Shown here: piece after piece, positions 25,100 through 33,610 of the stretch | Layout of the letters: the number at the start of each line of letters is the position of its first letter | How positions within the stretch are numbered: position 1 is the first letter of the stretch | Source of the DNA: Rhodococcus sp. B7740 | GTDB lineage: Bacteria > Actinomycetota > Actinomycetes > Mycobacteriales > Mycobacteriaceae | NCBI RefSeq assembly: GCF_000954115.1 | Contig: NZ_CP010797.1 | Location: 4,278,001-4,342,000, forward strand | DNA: 64,000 bases | Reading direction: 5' to 3' | Translations under genes and position numbers: made by a program | Notes under the pieces: model-generated | Seen by the model: the letters and a program-made list of their open reading frames with translations, nothing else | Database searches by the model: none | What the model was told of the DNA's origin: nothing

Positions 25100-27466
25100 T
25101 CAGCTGAGGTGGTGCGGCTGCGGGTGCGACTTGTGCCCCTCGTCCGATCCCTCGTTGTCCTGATGACCGTTCACCGTGCCCTGCACGCCCGTCCCCGCCG
25201 GAACCATCGAGATGATCACCGACTTCGAGGTGGGGCAATTGCTCTGCAGCGCAGTCGAGTCCAAGGGAATCAGTGGATTGGTCTCCGGGTAGTACGCGGC
25301 AGCCGATCCCCGAGGGGTGTCGTACTCGACGATGCGGAACGACGGCGCGCATCGTTCCACGTCGTCGTCGTCCCACTTGGTGATCAGATCGACCATGTCA
25401 CCGTCGCGATAGCCGAGAGACGAGATGTCCTCGCGGTGCACGAAGATGACGCGGCGGCCGTTCTCGATACCGCGGTACCGATCGCTCAGGCCGTAGATGG
25501 TCGTGTTGAACTGATCGTGGCTACGCAGGGTCTGCAGTATCAGGTGGCCCGGCGGAACCTGCAGCACGTCGATCGGCGAGACCGCGAATTCGCCTCGACC
25601 GCTCTTGGTTTCGAAGGTCCGACTGTCGCGCGGTGGGTGCGGAAGGACGAAACCGCCGGGGCGTCGAACATTGACCTCGTAGCCCTCGCACCCGGCGACG
25701 ACGCGGGAGATGTGCTTGCGGATGTTGCGGTAGTCGTCGCGGAAACCCTTCCAGTCCAGGCCGTACCGATCCCCGAGCGTGGCCTCGGCGATTCCGCTGA
25801 CGATGGCGACCTCGGAACGAAGGAACTCGCTCGCGGGCTTGAGCGGTCCTCGAGAGGAGTGCACCGAGCAGGTGGAGTCCTCGACCGAGATCCACTGCTC
25901 GCCACTGGCTTGCACATCCTTCTCGGTGCGGCCCAGGGTCGGCAGGATCAGTGCGGTGTCGCCACACACCAGGTGCGAGCGGTTGATCTTGGTGGAGATC
26001 TGCACCGTCATCCGCATCGACCGAAGGGCCAGGAAGGTGATGTCGCTGTCCGGGGTGGCCTGGACGAAGTTGCCGCCGAGACCGAGGAAGAAGTGCGCCT
26101 TGCCGTCACGCATGGCTCGAATGGAATCGACGGTATCGAGACCGTGTTCGCGAGGTGGCTCGAAATCGAACTCCTGCGCCATGGCGTCGAGGAAGGCCAC
26201 CGGCGGGCGCTCCCAGATTCCCATCGTGCGGTCGCCCTGCACGTTGGAGTGACCGCGGACCGGAAGCAGTCCGGCACCTGCCTTACCGATGTTGCCCTGG
26301 GCGAACGCGAGATTGGTGACTTCCTTGATGGTCGCGACGGCATTGCGGTGCTGCGTCAGGCCCATGGCCCAGCAGAAGACAGTGCCCTTGGAGTCGCGCA
26401 GCATCTCGGCGGCCGCGGTGATCTGCGCTACCGACAACCCGGTCACCTCGGTGACGAGATCCCAGTCGACCTCTGCGACATGTGCCTTCCACGCGTCGAA
26501 ACCGACGGTGTAGTTGTCGAGGAACTCGTGATCGAGTGCGTCCCACTCGACCAGCAGCGAGCCGATGGCCTGGAACAGGGCGAGATCGCCGTTGAGCTTG
26601 ATCGGAAGGTGCAGATCCGACAGGTCCGTTCCCGGTCCCACCATGCCGCGCGGAGTCTGCGGGTTCTTGAAGTTCAGCAAACCCGCTTCGCGAAGCGGGT
26701 TGATGGACAGAATCTTTGCGCCGTTCTGCTTCGCCAGCTCGAGGGCGGAGAGCATGCGCGGGTGGTTGGTGCCGGGATTCTGACCGGCGAGGATGATCAG
26801 TTCGGCGTTGTGGACGTCGTCGAGCGTGACGCTGGCCTTGCCGATACCGATGGACTCCTGCAGCGCGATGGACGTCGACTCGTGACACATGTTGGAGCAG
26901 TCGGGCATGTTGTTGGTGCCGAATGCCCTGGCGAACAGTTGGTAGGTGAACGCGGACTCGTTGGAGGCGCGGCCCGAGGTGTAGAAGATGGCTTCGTCCG
27001 GGCTGCCAAGTGACTTCAGCTCGTCGCCGATCAGGCGGAACGCGTCGTCCCACTCGATCGGTTCGTAGTGCGTGCCGCCGGGCCGCTTGATCATCGGATG
27101 CGTGATCCGGCCCTGCTGGCCGAGCCAGTGCTCGGTGTGACCGTCGAGCTCGGCAATGCTGTGCTGCGCGAAGAACTCCGGGGTTGCCCGGGTCGTCGTC
27201 GCCTCCTCGGCAACGGCCTTGGCTCCGTTCTCGCAGAACTCCGCTGCGTGCCGATGGCCCGGATCCGGGTCCGGCCACGCGCAGCTCATGCAGTCGAAAC
27301 CCTCGGCCTGGTTCAGCTTGAGGAGCGTCTGCGCGGTGCGCTTGGGCCCCATGTGCCCGAGTGCTCGCTTCATCGACACCGCGACAGCGGTGGCACCTGC
27401 GGCATGGGTCTTCGGCTTCTCGATATCGAGCTCGGCCTCGTCGACGTCGCTGTCGGTGCGTCTCAT
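25100..27466 (-). CDS. FdhF/YdeP-family molybdopterin oxidoreductase
   Basis: A 788-residue molybdopterin enzyme of the formate dehydrogenase-like YdeP family. An N-terminal CMSC pair (Cys59, Cys62, in FDCMSCAWPDPDPG) is followed by the guanine-dinucleotide binding regions (SGRASNESAFTYQLFARAFGTNN; DCSNMCHEST; ILAGQNPGTNHPRML) and the cofactor domain ending QFNTTIYGLSDRYRGI. The N-terminal cluster is smaller than the Cys4 FeS site of true formate dehydrogenases. Reported relatives act in acid or redox stress. The His-rich tail (GHKSHPQPHHLS) is unusual. It is the third gene after TetR and ACBP on this strand, with a 48-base gap after ACBP. The start is ATG 27466 behind GAAGGGA. Confidence 0.9.
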   Translation of the reverse strand: MRRTDSDVDEAELDIEKPKTHAAGATAVAVSMKRALGHMGPKRTAQTLLKLNQAEGFDCMSCAWPDPDPGHRHAAEFCENGAKAVAEEATTTRATPEFFAQHSIAELDGHTEHWLGQQGRITHPMIKRPGGTHYEPIEWDDAFRLIGDELKSLGSPDEAIFYTSGRASNESAFTYQLFARAFGTNNMPDCSNMCHESTSIALQESIGIGKASVTLDDVHNAELIILAGQNPGTNHPRMLSALELAKQNGAKILSINPLREAGLLNFKNPQTPRGMVGPGTDLSDLHLPIKLNGDLALFQAIGSLLVEWDALDHEFLDNYTVGFDAWKAHVAEVDWDLVTEVTGLSVAQITAAAEMLRDSKGTVFCWAMGLTQHRNAVATIKEVTNLAFAQGNIGKAGAGLLPVRGHSNVQGDRTMGIWERPPVAFLDAMAQEFDFEPPREHGLDTVDSIRAMRDGKAHFFLGLGGNFVQATPDSDITFLALRSMRMTVQISTKINRSHLVCGDTALILPTLGRTEKDVQASGEQWISVEDSTCSVHSSRGPLKPASEFLRSEVAIVSGIAEATLGDRYGLDWKGFRDDYRNIRKHISRVVAGCEGYEVNVRRPGGFVLPHPPRDSRTFETKSGRGEFAVSPIDVLQVPPGHLILQTLRSHDQFNTTIYGLSDRYRGIENGRRVIFVHREDISSLGYRDGDMVDLITKWDDDDVERCAPSFRIVEYDTPRGSAAAYYPETNPLIPLDSTALQSNCPTSKSVIISMVPAGTGVQGTVNGHQDNEGSDEGHKSHPQPHHLS

Positions 27467-27514
27467 GCGGGTCCCTTCGTTGCGTTACCCCCGCACTCGA
27501 CCATAGCCTTCGGC

Positions 27515-27775
27515 TCAGCCGGCGAGGAGTTCGGTCACCAGATCCACGTACTGCTGCTTCGCCGAATCCTGGCTCGTGCCTTCGAGCTTCGCCCAGGCAT
27601 CGAACTTCGCACGGTTCACCATGTCCAGTCGTCCCGGCCGCTTACCCGAGACGTCACCGATCGAACCCTGCTTGTAGAGCGAGTACAGGCGCAGGAGGTC
27701 GTCGTTGCTCGGCTTGGACGTGAGCTTCTTGACGTCCACCTGCGCGTCGGCGAACGACTGGTCGAGATCGGACAT
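27515..27775 (-). CDS. Acyl-CoA-binding protein (ACBP)
   Basis: 86 residues, the same size as eukaryotic ACBP, with the family signature LYKQGSIGDVSGKRPG (ligand-binding Tyr and Lys), then KFDAWAKLEGTSQDSAKQQY. It binds long-chain acyl-CoA and buffers it in the cytosol. ACBP is uncommon in bacteria but known in actinobacteria and some proteobacteria. ATG 27775 (MSDLDQSF) has AAGGAG eight bases upstream; the earlier in-frame region has no homologous sequence. It follows the TetR gene by 16 bases and precedes the molybdoenzyme, so the three probably share a transcript. It would fit the many acyl-CoA enzymes here. Confidence 0.93.
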   Translation of the reverse strand: MSDLDQSFADAQVDVKKLTSKPSNDDLLRLYSLYKQGSIGDVSGKRPGRLDMVNRAKFDAWAKLEGTSQDSAKQQYVDLVTELLAG

Positions 27776-27791
27776 GGGAGAACTCCTTCTG

Positions 27792-28376
27792 CTAGAGGTG
27801 GTGCCATCCTTGCACGGCAGCATCGGAAACAAGCCGAATGCAGTGCGCCACGAGGGCTTCGCCGGTGACGGCGAGCGTGCCGTCGAGACAGCCGATGAAC
27901 AGGGCAGTCAGCGCCCCGACGGTTCCGACGGCGATCAGCTGTCGGTCGGCGGAGTCGGGCAGTTGGGCGTGCACCAGTTCGACGAAGCCCGGCAGCAGGT
28001 CGAGTCCGCGTCGGCTGAGCGCAGGCTCGGCCAACGGTGCGATGAGCAGAACCCGTCCCGTTCGTGGTTCGTCGATGATCAGTTCGACGAATGCACGCAC
28101 GGGCGCGGCGATGGTGTCCTCGGGGGTGGTTGCCGTCGCGACGGCGTCGATCAACGTCTTCTGGGCTCTCGATCCCACCCAGGCGTACACGGCCCGGACG
28201 AACGCGTCGCGATCGGAGAAGCTCTCGTAGAAGTACCGCTCGGTCAGCCCGGCGGTACGGCAGACGGCTCGCACGTTCACTGCCGGTCCGTCGGGCGCGC
28301 CGAGGAGCTCGACCCCTGCGGCGAGCAGTGCGTCGTACCGCTTGGATCTGCGTTCCTCCAACTGTTGACTACGCAT
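27792..28376 (-). CDS. TetR-family regulator, partner of DUF2236 copy C
   Basis: 194 residues with an N-terminal HTH (VNVRAVCRTAGLTERYFYESFSDRDAFVRAVY) and a helical ligand domain. It begins MRSQQLEERR. The divergent DUF2236 gene begins MRSQSD, because both starts lie in the same inverted repeat. ATG 28376 is supported by this symmetry: the -10 hexamer TAGAGT ends seven bases before it, which implies a leaderless message. It is the first gene of a run with ACBP and the molybdoenzyme, and paralogous to the TetR at 23571-24179. Confidence 0.9.
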   Translation of the reverse strand: MRSQQLEERRSKRYDALLAAGVELLGAPDGPAVNVRAVCRTAGLTERYFYESFSDRDAFVRAVYAWVGSRAQKTLIDAVATATTPEDTIAAPVRAFVELIIDEPRTGRVLLIAPLAEPALSRRGLDLLPGFVELVHAQLPDSADRQLIAVGTVGALTALFIGCLDGTLAVTGEALVAHCIRLVSDAAVQGWHHL

Positions 28377-28412
28377 GTTGTCAACTCTAGTGTGACAACA
28401 TGCGTAGTCAGT
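28365..28412. promoter_or_regulatory. Divergent promoter-operator palindrome including both start codons
   Basis: An exact 18-bp inverted repeat, TGACTACGCATGTTGTCA at 28366-28383 and its complement at 28393-28410, surrounds a 9-base centre. It holds two symmetric promoters: rightward TTGACT (28365-28370), 17-base spacer, TAGTGT (28388-28393), with ATG at 28400; leftward ACTGAC (28412-28407), 17-base spacer, TAGAGT (28389-28384), with ATG at 28376. Both transcripts would begin at or next to the ATG. TetR binding would close both. Confidence 0.85.
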
Positions 28413-29332
28413 CCGATCGACCCGTTCCGCTCGGTCCCGACTCACTCACCTGGAAGTACTTCGGCGACTGGCGGGGCATGCTGCAGGGCATCTGGGCAGG
28501 GTCGATGCAGAACATGCATCCAGGGCTCGGAGCCGGGGTGGAGCAGCACTCGACGTTCTTCGACGAGCGCTGGCAGCGCCTGTATCGATCGTTGTACCCC
28601 ATCGGCGGCGTCGTGTTCGATGGCGATCGGGCCGAGGAGACCGCACTGCAGGTCCGCGGATATCACACGAACATCAAGGGAATCGACGCCAAGGGCCGCA
28701 AATACCACGCGCTCGATCCCGACACCTTCTACTGGGCACACGCCACCTTCTTCATGGGCACCGTGCTCACTGCAGACCACTTCATGGGCGGCCTGACCGA
28801 GGAGCAGAAGGTCACTCTGTTCGAAGAGCATGTGCAGTGGTACCAGCTCTACGGCATGAGCATGCGGCCGGTACCCGCAACCTGGCCCGAGTTCCAGAAG
28901 TATTGGGATCACATGTGCCGAAACGTTTTGGAAGACAACATGGCTGCCCGAGGTGTGCTCGACCTGTCGAAGCTGGGACCACCGCCCTACGCATCCTGGC
29001 TGCCCGAACGAGTGTGGGCGGCGCTCAGGCGACCGGTGGCGAGGCTGTTCGTCTGGATCACCGTCGGGCTCTACGACCGGCCGGTGCGTGAGCTGCTCGG
29101 CTACAGCTGGTCCGCTCGGGACGAGAGGCGTTTCGCGCTGTTCGGTAAGGCGGTGAACCTCGTGTTCGGGTTGGTGCCGCCGCGACGACGACTGCACCCG
29201 CGCGGCCGCGCCGGATGGGACCGCGTCACGGGTCGGATCGGGAGAACGGCACCACTGGTGCACACGCCGGCGCGGAATCTGCCGCCGGTGGAACGTCGTT
29301 CGGACCCCTCGCACTACAGCCCGAATGTGTAG
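28400..29332 (+). CDS. DUF2236 (MpaB-like oxygenase family) protein, copy C
   Basis: 310 residues, the only one of the three window copies with the full family motif HALDPDTFYWAHATFF, including the His after Trp-Ala that is the likely haem ligand. The later helical part (EEHVQWYQLYGMSMRPVPATWPEFQKYWDHM; YSWSARDERRFALFGKAVNLV, in pieces) is typical. Relatives oxidatively cleave or hydroxylate isoprenoid or lipid substrates. The basic tail (RRRLHPRGRAGWDRVTGRIG) might bind membranes. ATG 28400 lies inside the operator palindrome, so the message is probably leaderless. The alpha/beta hydrolase starts 11 bases after the stop, suggesting a shared transcript. Confidence 0.87.
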   Translation: MRSQSDRPVPLGPDSLTWKYFGDWRGMLQGIWAGSMQNMHPGLGAGVEQHSTFFDERWQRLYRSLYPIGGVVFDGDRAEETALQVRGYHTNIKGIDAKGRKYHALDPDTFYWAHATFFMGTVLTADHFMGGLTEEQKVTLFEEHVQWYQLYGMSMRPVPATWPEFQKYWDHMCRNVLEDNMAARGVLDLSKLGPPPYASWLPERVWAALRRPVARLFVWITVGLYDRPVRELLGYSWSARDERRFALFGKAVNLVFGLVPPRRRLHPRGRAGWDRVTGRIGRTAPLVHTPARNLPPVERRSDPSHYSPNV

Positions 29333-29343
29333 AACCACCGGCC

Positions 29344-30144
29344 GTGGGTACATGGCAGTTCATGTACAACTCCAGAACCGGATCCGGTAAGCCGCTGGTC
29401 CTCGTGCACGGTCTCGGTTCCTCGCACCGCAACTGGGACCCCATCGTCCCCGCCCTGGCCGCGCATCGAGAGGTCATTGCCCTCGATCTGCCCGGATTCG
29501 GGCAGACTCCGCCTCTGTCGGAGGTGTCGATCGAGACGCTCACCGATGCGTTGCGTGCGTACCTCGACGACGAGGGACTGTCCGACGCAGACCTCGTCGG
29601 TAGTTCGATGGGCGCGCGCATGGTCGTCGAGCTCGGTCGCCGCGGCCACCGCGGTTCGATGGTGGCACTCGATCCCGGTGGGTTCTGGAACGACCGCCAG
29701 GTCAAGATCTTCGGAGCCACGATCACCGCGTCGCTGGCCCTGATGAAGAACGTGCAGCCACTGGTGCCGTTCCTGGCCGGCAACCCGGTGACCAGAACGG
29801 CTGCGCTGGCTCAGTTCTCGGCTGCGCCGTGGAAGCTGCCGAGTGGATTGGTCGAGCGGGAGCTCAAAGGCTTCTCCACCAAGACATCACCCTCGCTGGA
29901 CGCCGCACGTAAAGCCTTGATCAACGGGCCCAAGCAGATCGGTGCGCCGAAGGGGACGTTGCAGGGGTCGCTGCTCATCGGCTGGGGTCGCCAGGACAAG
30001 GTAACGCTGCCCAGCCAGGCGAAGGTGGCGCTGGAGCGATTCCCCGACGCCACCCTGCACTGGTTCGAGAAATGCGGACACTTCCCGCACTGGGATCAGC
30101 CGACCGAGACCGCGCGGGTCATCCTGCGGGCGACCGGTCGCTAG
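29344..30144 (+). CDS. Alpha/beta-fold hydrolase
   Basis: About 266 residues of the alpha/beta hydrolase fold. LVLVHGLGSSHRNWDPI forms the oxyanion loop; the nucleophile Ser is in VGSSMGARM; an Asp follows in the region GWGRQDKVTLPSQ; and the His is in CGHFPHWDQP. This is a complete catalytic triad for an esterase- or haloalkane-dehalogenase-like enzyme, substrate unknown. GTG 29344 (VGTWQFMYNSR) or ATG 29362 could be the start; neither has a strong ribosome binding site, consistent with coupling to the DUF2236 gene that ends 11 bases before. Its stop is 16 bases from the convergent methyltransferase gene. Confidence 0.85.
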   Translation: MGTWQFMYNSRTGSGKPLVLVHGLGSSHRNWDPIVPALAAHREVIALDLPGFGQTPPLSEVSIETLTDALRAYLDDEGLSDADLVGSSMGARMVVELGRRGHRGSMVALDPGGFWNDRQVKIFGATITASLALMKNVQPLVPFLAGNPVTRTAALAQFSAAPWKLPSGLVERELKGFSTKTSPSLDAARKALINGPKQIGAPKGTLQGSLLIGWGRQDKVTLPSQAKVALERFPDATLHWFEKCGHFPHWDQPTETARVILRATGR

Positions 30145-30160
30145 CTTCCACTCACAAGGC

Positions 30161-31477
30161 TCAGCCGTTCCACCACGGCCGCAGGGGAACGTTCGCCTGA
30201 CCCTTCGGCCCGAGTTTGACCGCCAGAACCTGGTGCAGCTGAACCACATTGCGCTCGAATCCCAACCGGGAGCCGGCCATGTACAGGCCCCAGACGCGGG
30301 CTGTTCCCTCACCGGCCTCGGCGACGCACGCATCCCAGTTCTCGACGAGGTTCCGGCACCATCCGGCGAGGGTCAGCGCGTAGTGCTCGCGCAGGTTCTC
30401 CTCGTGCCGGACCTCGAGCCCGACGTCCTGGATCTCGGTGATGATGCGGCCCGAGCCGGTGAGCTCGCCGTCGGGGAAGACGTAGCGGTCGATGAAACTG
30501 CCTGCCTTGGCATGCGCGCGATTGTCCGGCCGGGTGATCGAGTGATTGAGCAGTCGGCCTCCGTCCCGCAGCTTGGACTGGATGAACGCGAAGTACGACG
30601 GGTAGTTGTGCACGCCGATGTGCTCGGTCAGTCCGATGGACGAGACGGCATCGAAATTCGTTTCGGGCACGTCGCGATAGTCGGAGAAGCGCACCTCGGC
30701 GAGGTCGGAGAGGCCCTCGTCGGCGATGGCCTTCTGTGCCCACGACGCCTGCTCCTGAGAGAGCGTCACGCCGATGACCTTGACGCCCCTGCGCGCGGCG
30801 TAGCGCACCATCGAGCCCCAACCGCAGCCGATGTCGAGCAGACGATCACCCGGCTTCAGTCCGAGCTTGTCGAACACCAGACGGTACTTGTTCTCCTGCG
30901 CCGCTTCCAACGATTGATCTGCGCTCTCGAACGCCGCACAGGTGTAGGTCATCGAGGGGCCGAGCACCATCTCGTAGAAGGCATTGGACACGTCGTAGTG
31001 GTGGTGGATCGCTTCTGCATCCCGAGTCTTGGAGTGGCGCAGACCTTCCGCGATGCGACGCCACCGCGGAATCGCCTCCTGAGGCGGGGGAGCGATGGGC
31101 CGCAACACATCCCAGCCGAGCGAACGGGCGATCGACGTCAGTGTCATCGCCGAGGGGCGACGGAAGTGCAGTTCGTCTCCCATCAGTGCCAGCAACTCGT
31201 AGGGATCGCCCGGATGAACGCCCGTTGCTTCCAGATCACCCGAGACGTACGCGCGCGCCATGCCGAGATCGCCGGGAGCGGTTGCGAGATAAGTGGTTCC
31301 GCGAGGGCTCTTGAGGTTGAGGCCGATTCTCGCGTCCTCGGGTCCTGCGGTGCTGCCGTCGTATGCGGTGAAACGCAGTGGGATGTTGCCGTCGGAGATC
31401 AGTTCCAGAATCTCGGAGATCTTGAGCTTCTGGGCACCGCTCACCGTGCGATTGCCGGAGTCCTTGAACGTCGTCAT
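30161..31477 (-). CDS. Cyclopropane-fatty-acyl-phospholipid synthase family SAM methyltransferase
   Basis: A 438-residue methyltransferase of the CFA synthase/tuberculostearic type. SAM motif I is LDIGCGWGSMVRYAARRG (about residues 205-222), followed by VIGVTLSQEQASWAQ; a family motif HYDVSNAFYEMVLGPSMTYTCA lies upstream near 160. The enzyme adds a methyl or methylene group to unsaturated acyl chains of phospholipids. From memory it matches M. tuberculosis Rv3720, and its partner just upstream, the FAD oxidoreductase, matches Rv3719. Start ATG 31477 overlaps the oxidoreductase stop by 4 bases. With that reductase it could make 10-methyl-branched acids, as known for BfaB/BfaA-type pairs. Confidence 0.88.
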   Translation of the reverse strand: MTTFKDSGNRTVSGAQKLKISEILELISDGNIPLRFTAYDGSTAGPEDARIGLNLKSPRGTTYLATAPGDLGMARAYVSGDLEATGVHPGDPYELLALMGDELHFRRPSAMTLTSIARSLGWDVLRPIAPPPQEAIPRWRRIAEGLRHSKTRDAEAIHHHYDVSNAFYEMVLGPSMTYTCAAFESADQSLEAAQENKYRLVFDKLGLKPGDRLLDIGCGWGSMVRYAARRGVKVIGVTLSQEQASWAQKAIADEGLSDLAEVRFSDYRDVPETNFDAVSSIGLTEHIGVHNYPSYFAFIQSKLRDGGRLLNHSITRPDNRAHAKAGSFIDRYVFPDGELTGSGRIITEIQDVGLEVRHEENLREHYALTLAGWCRNLVENWDACVAEAGEGTARVWGLYMAGSRLGFERNVVQLHQVLAVKLGPKGQANVPLRPWWNG

Positions 31478-32919
31478 CTGCGTTGCACCGCCTTCGAGTA
31501 CAAATCCAACAATCGGGATTCGGGATCGTATTTCTTCTTGAGCTGTGTGTATCTCTCGCCGCCGTACAGCACGGCGAATTCATCCTGGGTGTAGTAAGCA
31601 TCCGAGTACAGCGATTTATGCCCGTCGAAATCGGTCACCTTCTTCTCGATGGCGCGGTTCGCGGCACCCTCGGGTTCGCCTGCAACGATCGGGACCGACG
31701 ACCAGAAGCCGATGTTGACGTACGTGCGTTTGGGCTCGAGTGGATACAGCGGCCACGGCCGGGCCGGATTCGCACCTGGCGCGGCAGGCTCGCGAAGACG
31801 CAACGGGCACAACCACAACGGCTCGATCGGGATGTTGTCGAGGAACCACGCCACGAAGCCGGCGGTGTGTTCGATCGGAACCTCGACGTCCTGCACGACG
31901 CGTTCGCGTGGCGGATTTCCCTTGCGCTTCTCGAGTCGATCGGCAATGTCGTACTTGCGATCGAAGCCGATGAGCTTCCAGTAGAAACTACTGCGCCGGT
32001 ACTTGCGTGGCCAGAAGCGTCTAATTCTCGGGTTCTGTGTTCCGAAGGCTCGGGAGCACCAGAACCAATCGGTGTCCCAGCGCCACAGGTAGTCGTGAAC
32101 GGTGAGGCGGTCGGTCTTCGGTGTGTCCGACGCGTGCTGGATCGAGCGATAGAAGATGTCGGCACCGGTGTAGTCGCTGACCGGCCCCGGTTCGTCGGTC
32201 TGAACGCCGAGGGTGAGGTAGCTTTCGTCGGCGCTGAACACCACACCGTCGAGGTACTGAACCTCGATGCCGTCGTACTCACGTTGTTCGACGATGGTGT
32301 CCATCGTGGACTGGAGGGTGTCGAGATCGTGAAATCTCAGGTGGCGCAACGCGACATACGGCAGCACGGGTTCGAGCTGAATCCGCAGTCGAGTGGAGTA
32401 GCCCAAGGTGCCGTACGAGTTGGGAAAGCCCCAGTAGAGATCCGAGTGTTCGCCCTCCGGTGTTGCGGTGACGATCTCGCCGCTGCCGGTGAGTACGTCG
32501 ATCTCGAGCACCGATTCGTGGGGAAGTCCACTACGAAACGACGTCGACTCGATACCGAGTCCGGTGACGGCTCCACCGAGGGTGATCGTCTTGAGCTGCG
32601 GGACGACGAGTGGCGCGAGACCGTAGGGAAGCGTCGCGTCGACCAGGTCCTCGTACGTGCACATGCCGGCGACATCGGCTGTGCGCGAGTCGGGATCGAC
32701 GGAGATGACCTTGCTCAGGCCCGACACGTCGAGCCCCGGGGTGGTGGTGGTCGTCCTGGCCCGGAACAGGTTGGACGTCTTCTTCGCCAGACGCACCGTC
32801 GCATCGGTCGGAATTGCGCGGTAGCTGCGAAGCAGCTGCTCGACACCCGACCGGTGCGCTGCGTAACCGCTCTCCCTCGGTTCTGGCCGTCGTCCGAGGA
32901 GAGCATTCACTGAAGCCAC
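31474..32919 (-). CDS. FAD-binding (PCMH/DWF1-like) oxidoreductase
   Basis: A 481-residue flavoprotein. The N-terminal FAD-binding fold includes VISVDPDSRTADVAGMCTYEDL, then VPQLKTITLGGAVTGLGIES and LPHESVLEIDVLTGSGEIV (residues about 75-160). It resembles DWARF1/DHCR24-type reductases. Its 4-base overlap with the SAM methyltransferase gene makes a joint role likely: methylation of an unsaturated acyl chain, then reduction of the methylene intermediate to a methyl branch, as in 10-methylstearate synthesis of actinobacteria. ATG 32919 is the first of the operon. About 256 bases separate it from the divergent SRPBCC gene; I see no firm site there beyond CACCGG...CCGGTG. Confidence 0.87.
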   Translation of the reverse strand: MASVNALLGRRPEPRESGYAAHRSGVEQLLRSYRAIPTDATVRLAKKTSNLFRARTTTTTPGLDVSGLSKVISVDPDSRTADVAGMCTYEDLVDATLPYGLAPLVVPQLKTITLGGAVTGLGIESTSFRSGLPHESVLEIDVLTGSGEIVTATPEGEHSDLYWGFPNSYGTLGYSTRLRIQLEPVLPYVALRHLRFHDLDTLQSTMDTIVEQREYDGIEVQYLDGVVFSADESYLTLGVQTDEPGPVSDYTGADIFYRSIQHASDTPKTDRLTVHDYLWRWDTDWFWCSRAFGTQNPRIRRFWPRKYRRSSFYWKLIGFDRKYDIADRLEKRKGNPPRERVVQDVEVPIEHTAGFVAWFLDNIPIEPLWLCPLRLREPAAPGANPARPWPLYPLEPKRTYVNIGFWSSVPIVAGEPEGAANRAIEKKVTDFDGHKSLYSDAYYTQDEFAVLYGGERYTQLKKKYDPESRLLDLYSKAVQRR

Positions 32920-33175
32920 ATTCAGACGCTATATCTCGTACCGCACGGTATCCACCGGCATCGGCGTCCGACCGGTGAAACTTCACGCAACTGTTGCCGA
33001 ATCCGGGTGAGGAATCGGAGTAAATCGGACAAATGGTTGCGTCATGCATGTGGTTTGCGCCTCCAGAATTGTTCTGTGAAGCGCATCACACATGAGTCGG
33101 CGCGATGTCGAACGTGGTCCCGGAGAGAGGCAGGATGGATACACATCCCGTCCGCTAGAGAAGGAGTACGTCTTC

Positions 33176-33610
33176 GTGGCTCAGGTCAGTGCATCCAGTT
33201 CCGCCACCATCGCTGCCACACCGGATCGGGTGCTCGCCGCGCTCGCCGACTACGAGACGGTGCGCCCACGCATCCTGCCCGAGCAGTACCGCGACTACGA
33301 GGTGGTCCAGGGCGGGCAAGGAGACGGAACCGTGGCCACGTGGACCTTGCAGGCCACCGAGAAGCGAGTGCGCAACGTGGCCGCGACCGTCACCGTCGCC
33401 GGGTCGACCATCACCGAACGCGACGCCAATTCCTCCATGGTCACCACCTGGTCGGTCGCCCCGGAAGGCGCAGGCACCACGGTCACCGCGACGACCGAAT
33501 GGAAGGGTGCAGGCGGAATCGGCGGATTCTTCGAGAAGACCTTCGCACCTCTCGGACTGAAGAAGATCCAGGCCGCGACGCTGGAGAACCTGCGTCGCGA
33601 GTTGATCTAG
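33176..33610 (+). CDS. SRPBCC (START-like) family protein
   Basis: 144 residues of the polyketide cyclase/START-like fold (SATIAATPDRVLAALADYETVRPRILPEQY at the start; EWKGAGGIGGFFEKTFAPLGLKKIQAATLENLRRE at the end). Such proteins have a hydrophobic pocket for lipids or aromatic ligands; catalytic residues cannot be inferred. The start is GTG 33176 (VAQVSASS) with the strong AGAAGGAG site; an in-frame ATG at 33092 is less likely. From memory it corresponds to Rv3718c, which neighbours the same genes in M. tuberculosis. Its stop codon overlaps the stop of the convergent TetR gene. Confidence 0.82.
   Translation: MAQVSASSSATIAATPDRVLAALADYETVRPRILPEQYRDYEVVQGGQGDGTVATWTLQATEKRVRNVAATVTVAGSTITERDANSSMVTTWSVAPEGAGTTVTATTEWKGAGGIGGFFEKTFAPLGLKKIQAATLENLRRELI

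Noticed and set aside
25109..27013. Open plus-strand frame of 634 codons opposite the molybdoenzyme gene
   Set aside because: It lacks any motif and ribosome site, while the minus strand encodes a complete FdhF/YdeP protein.
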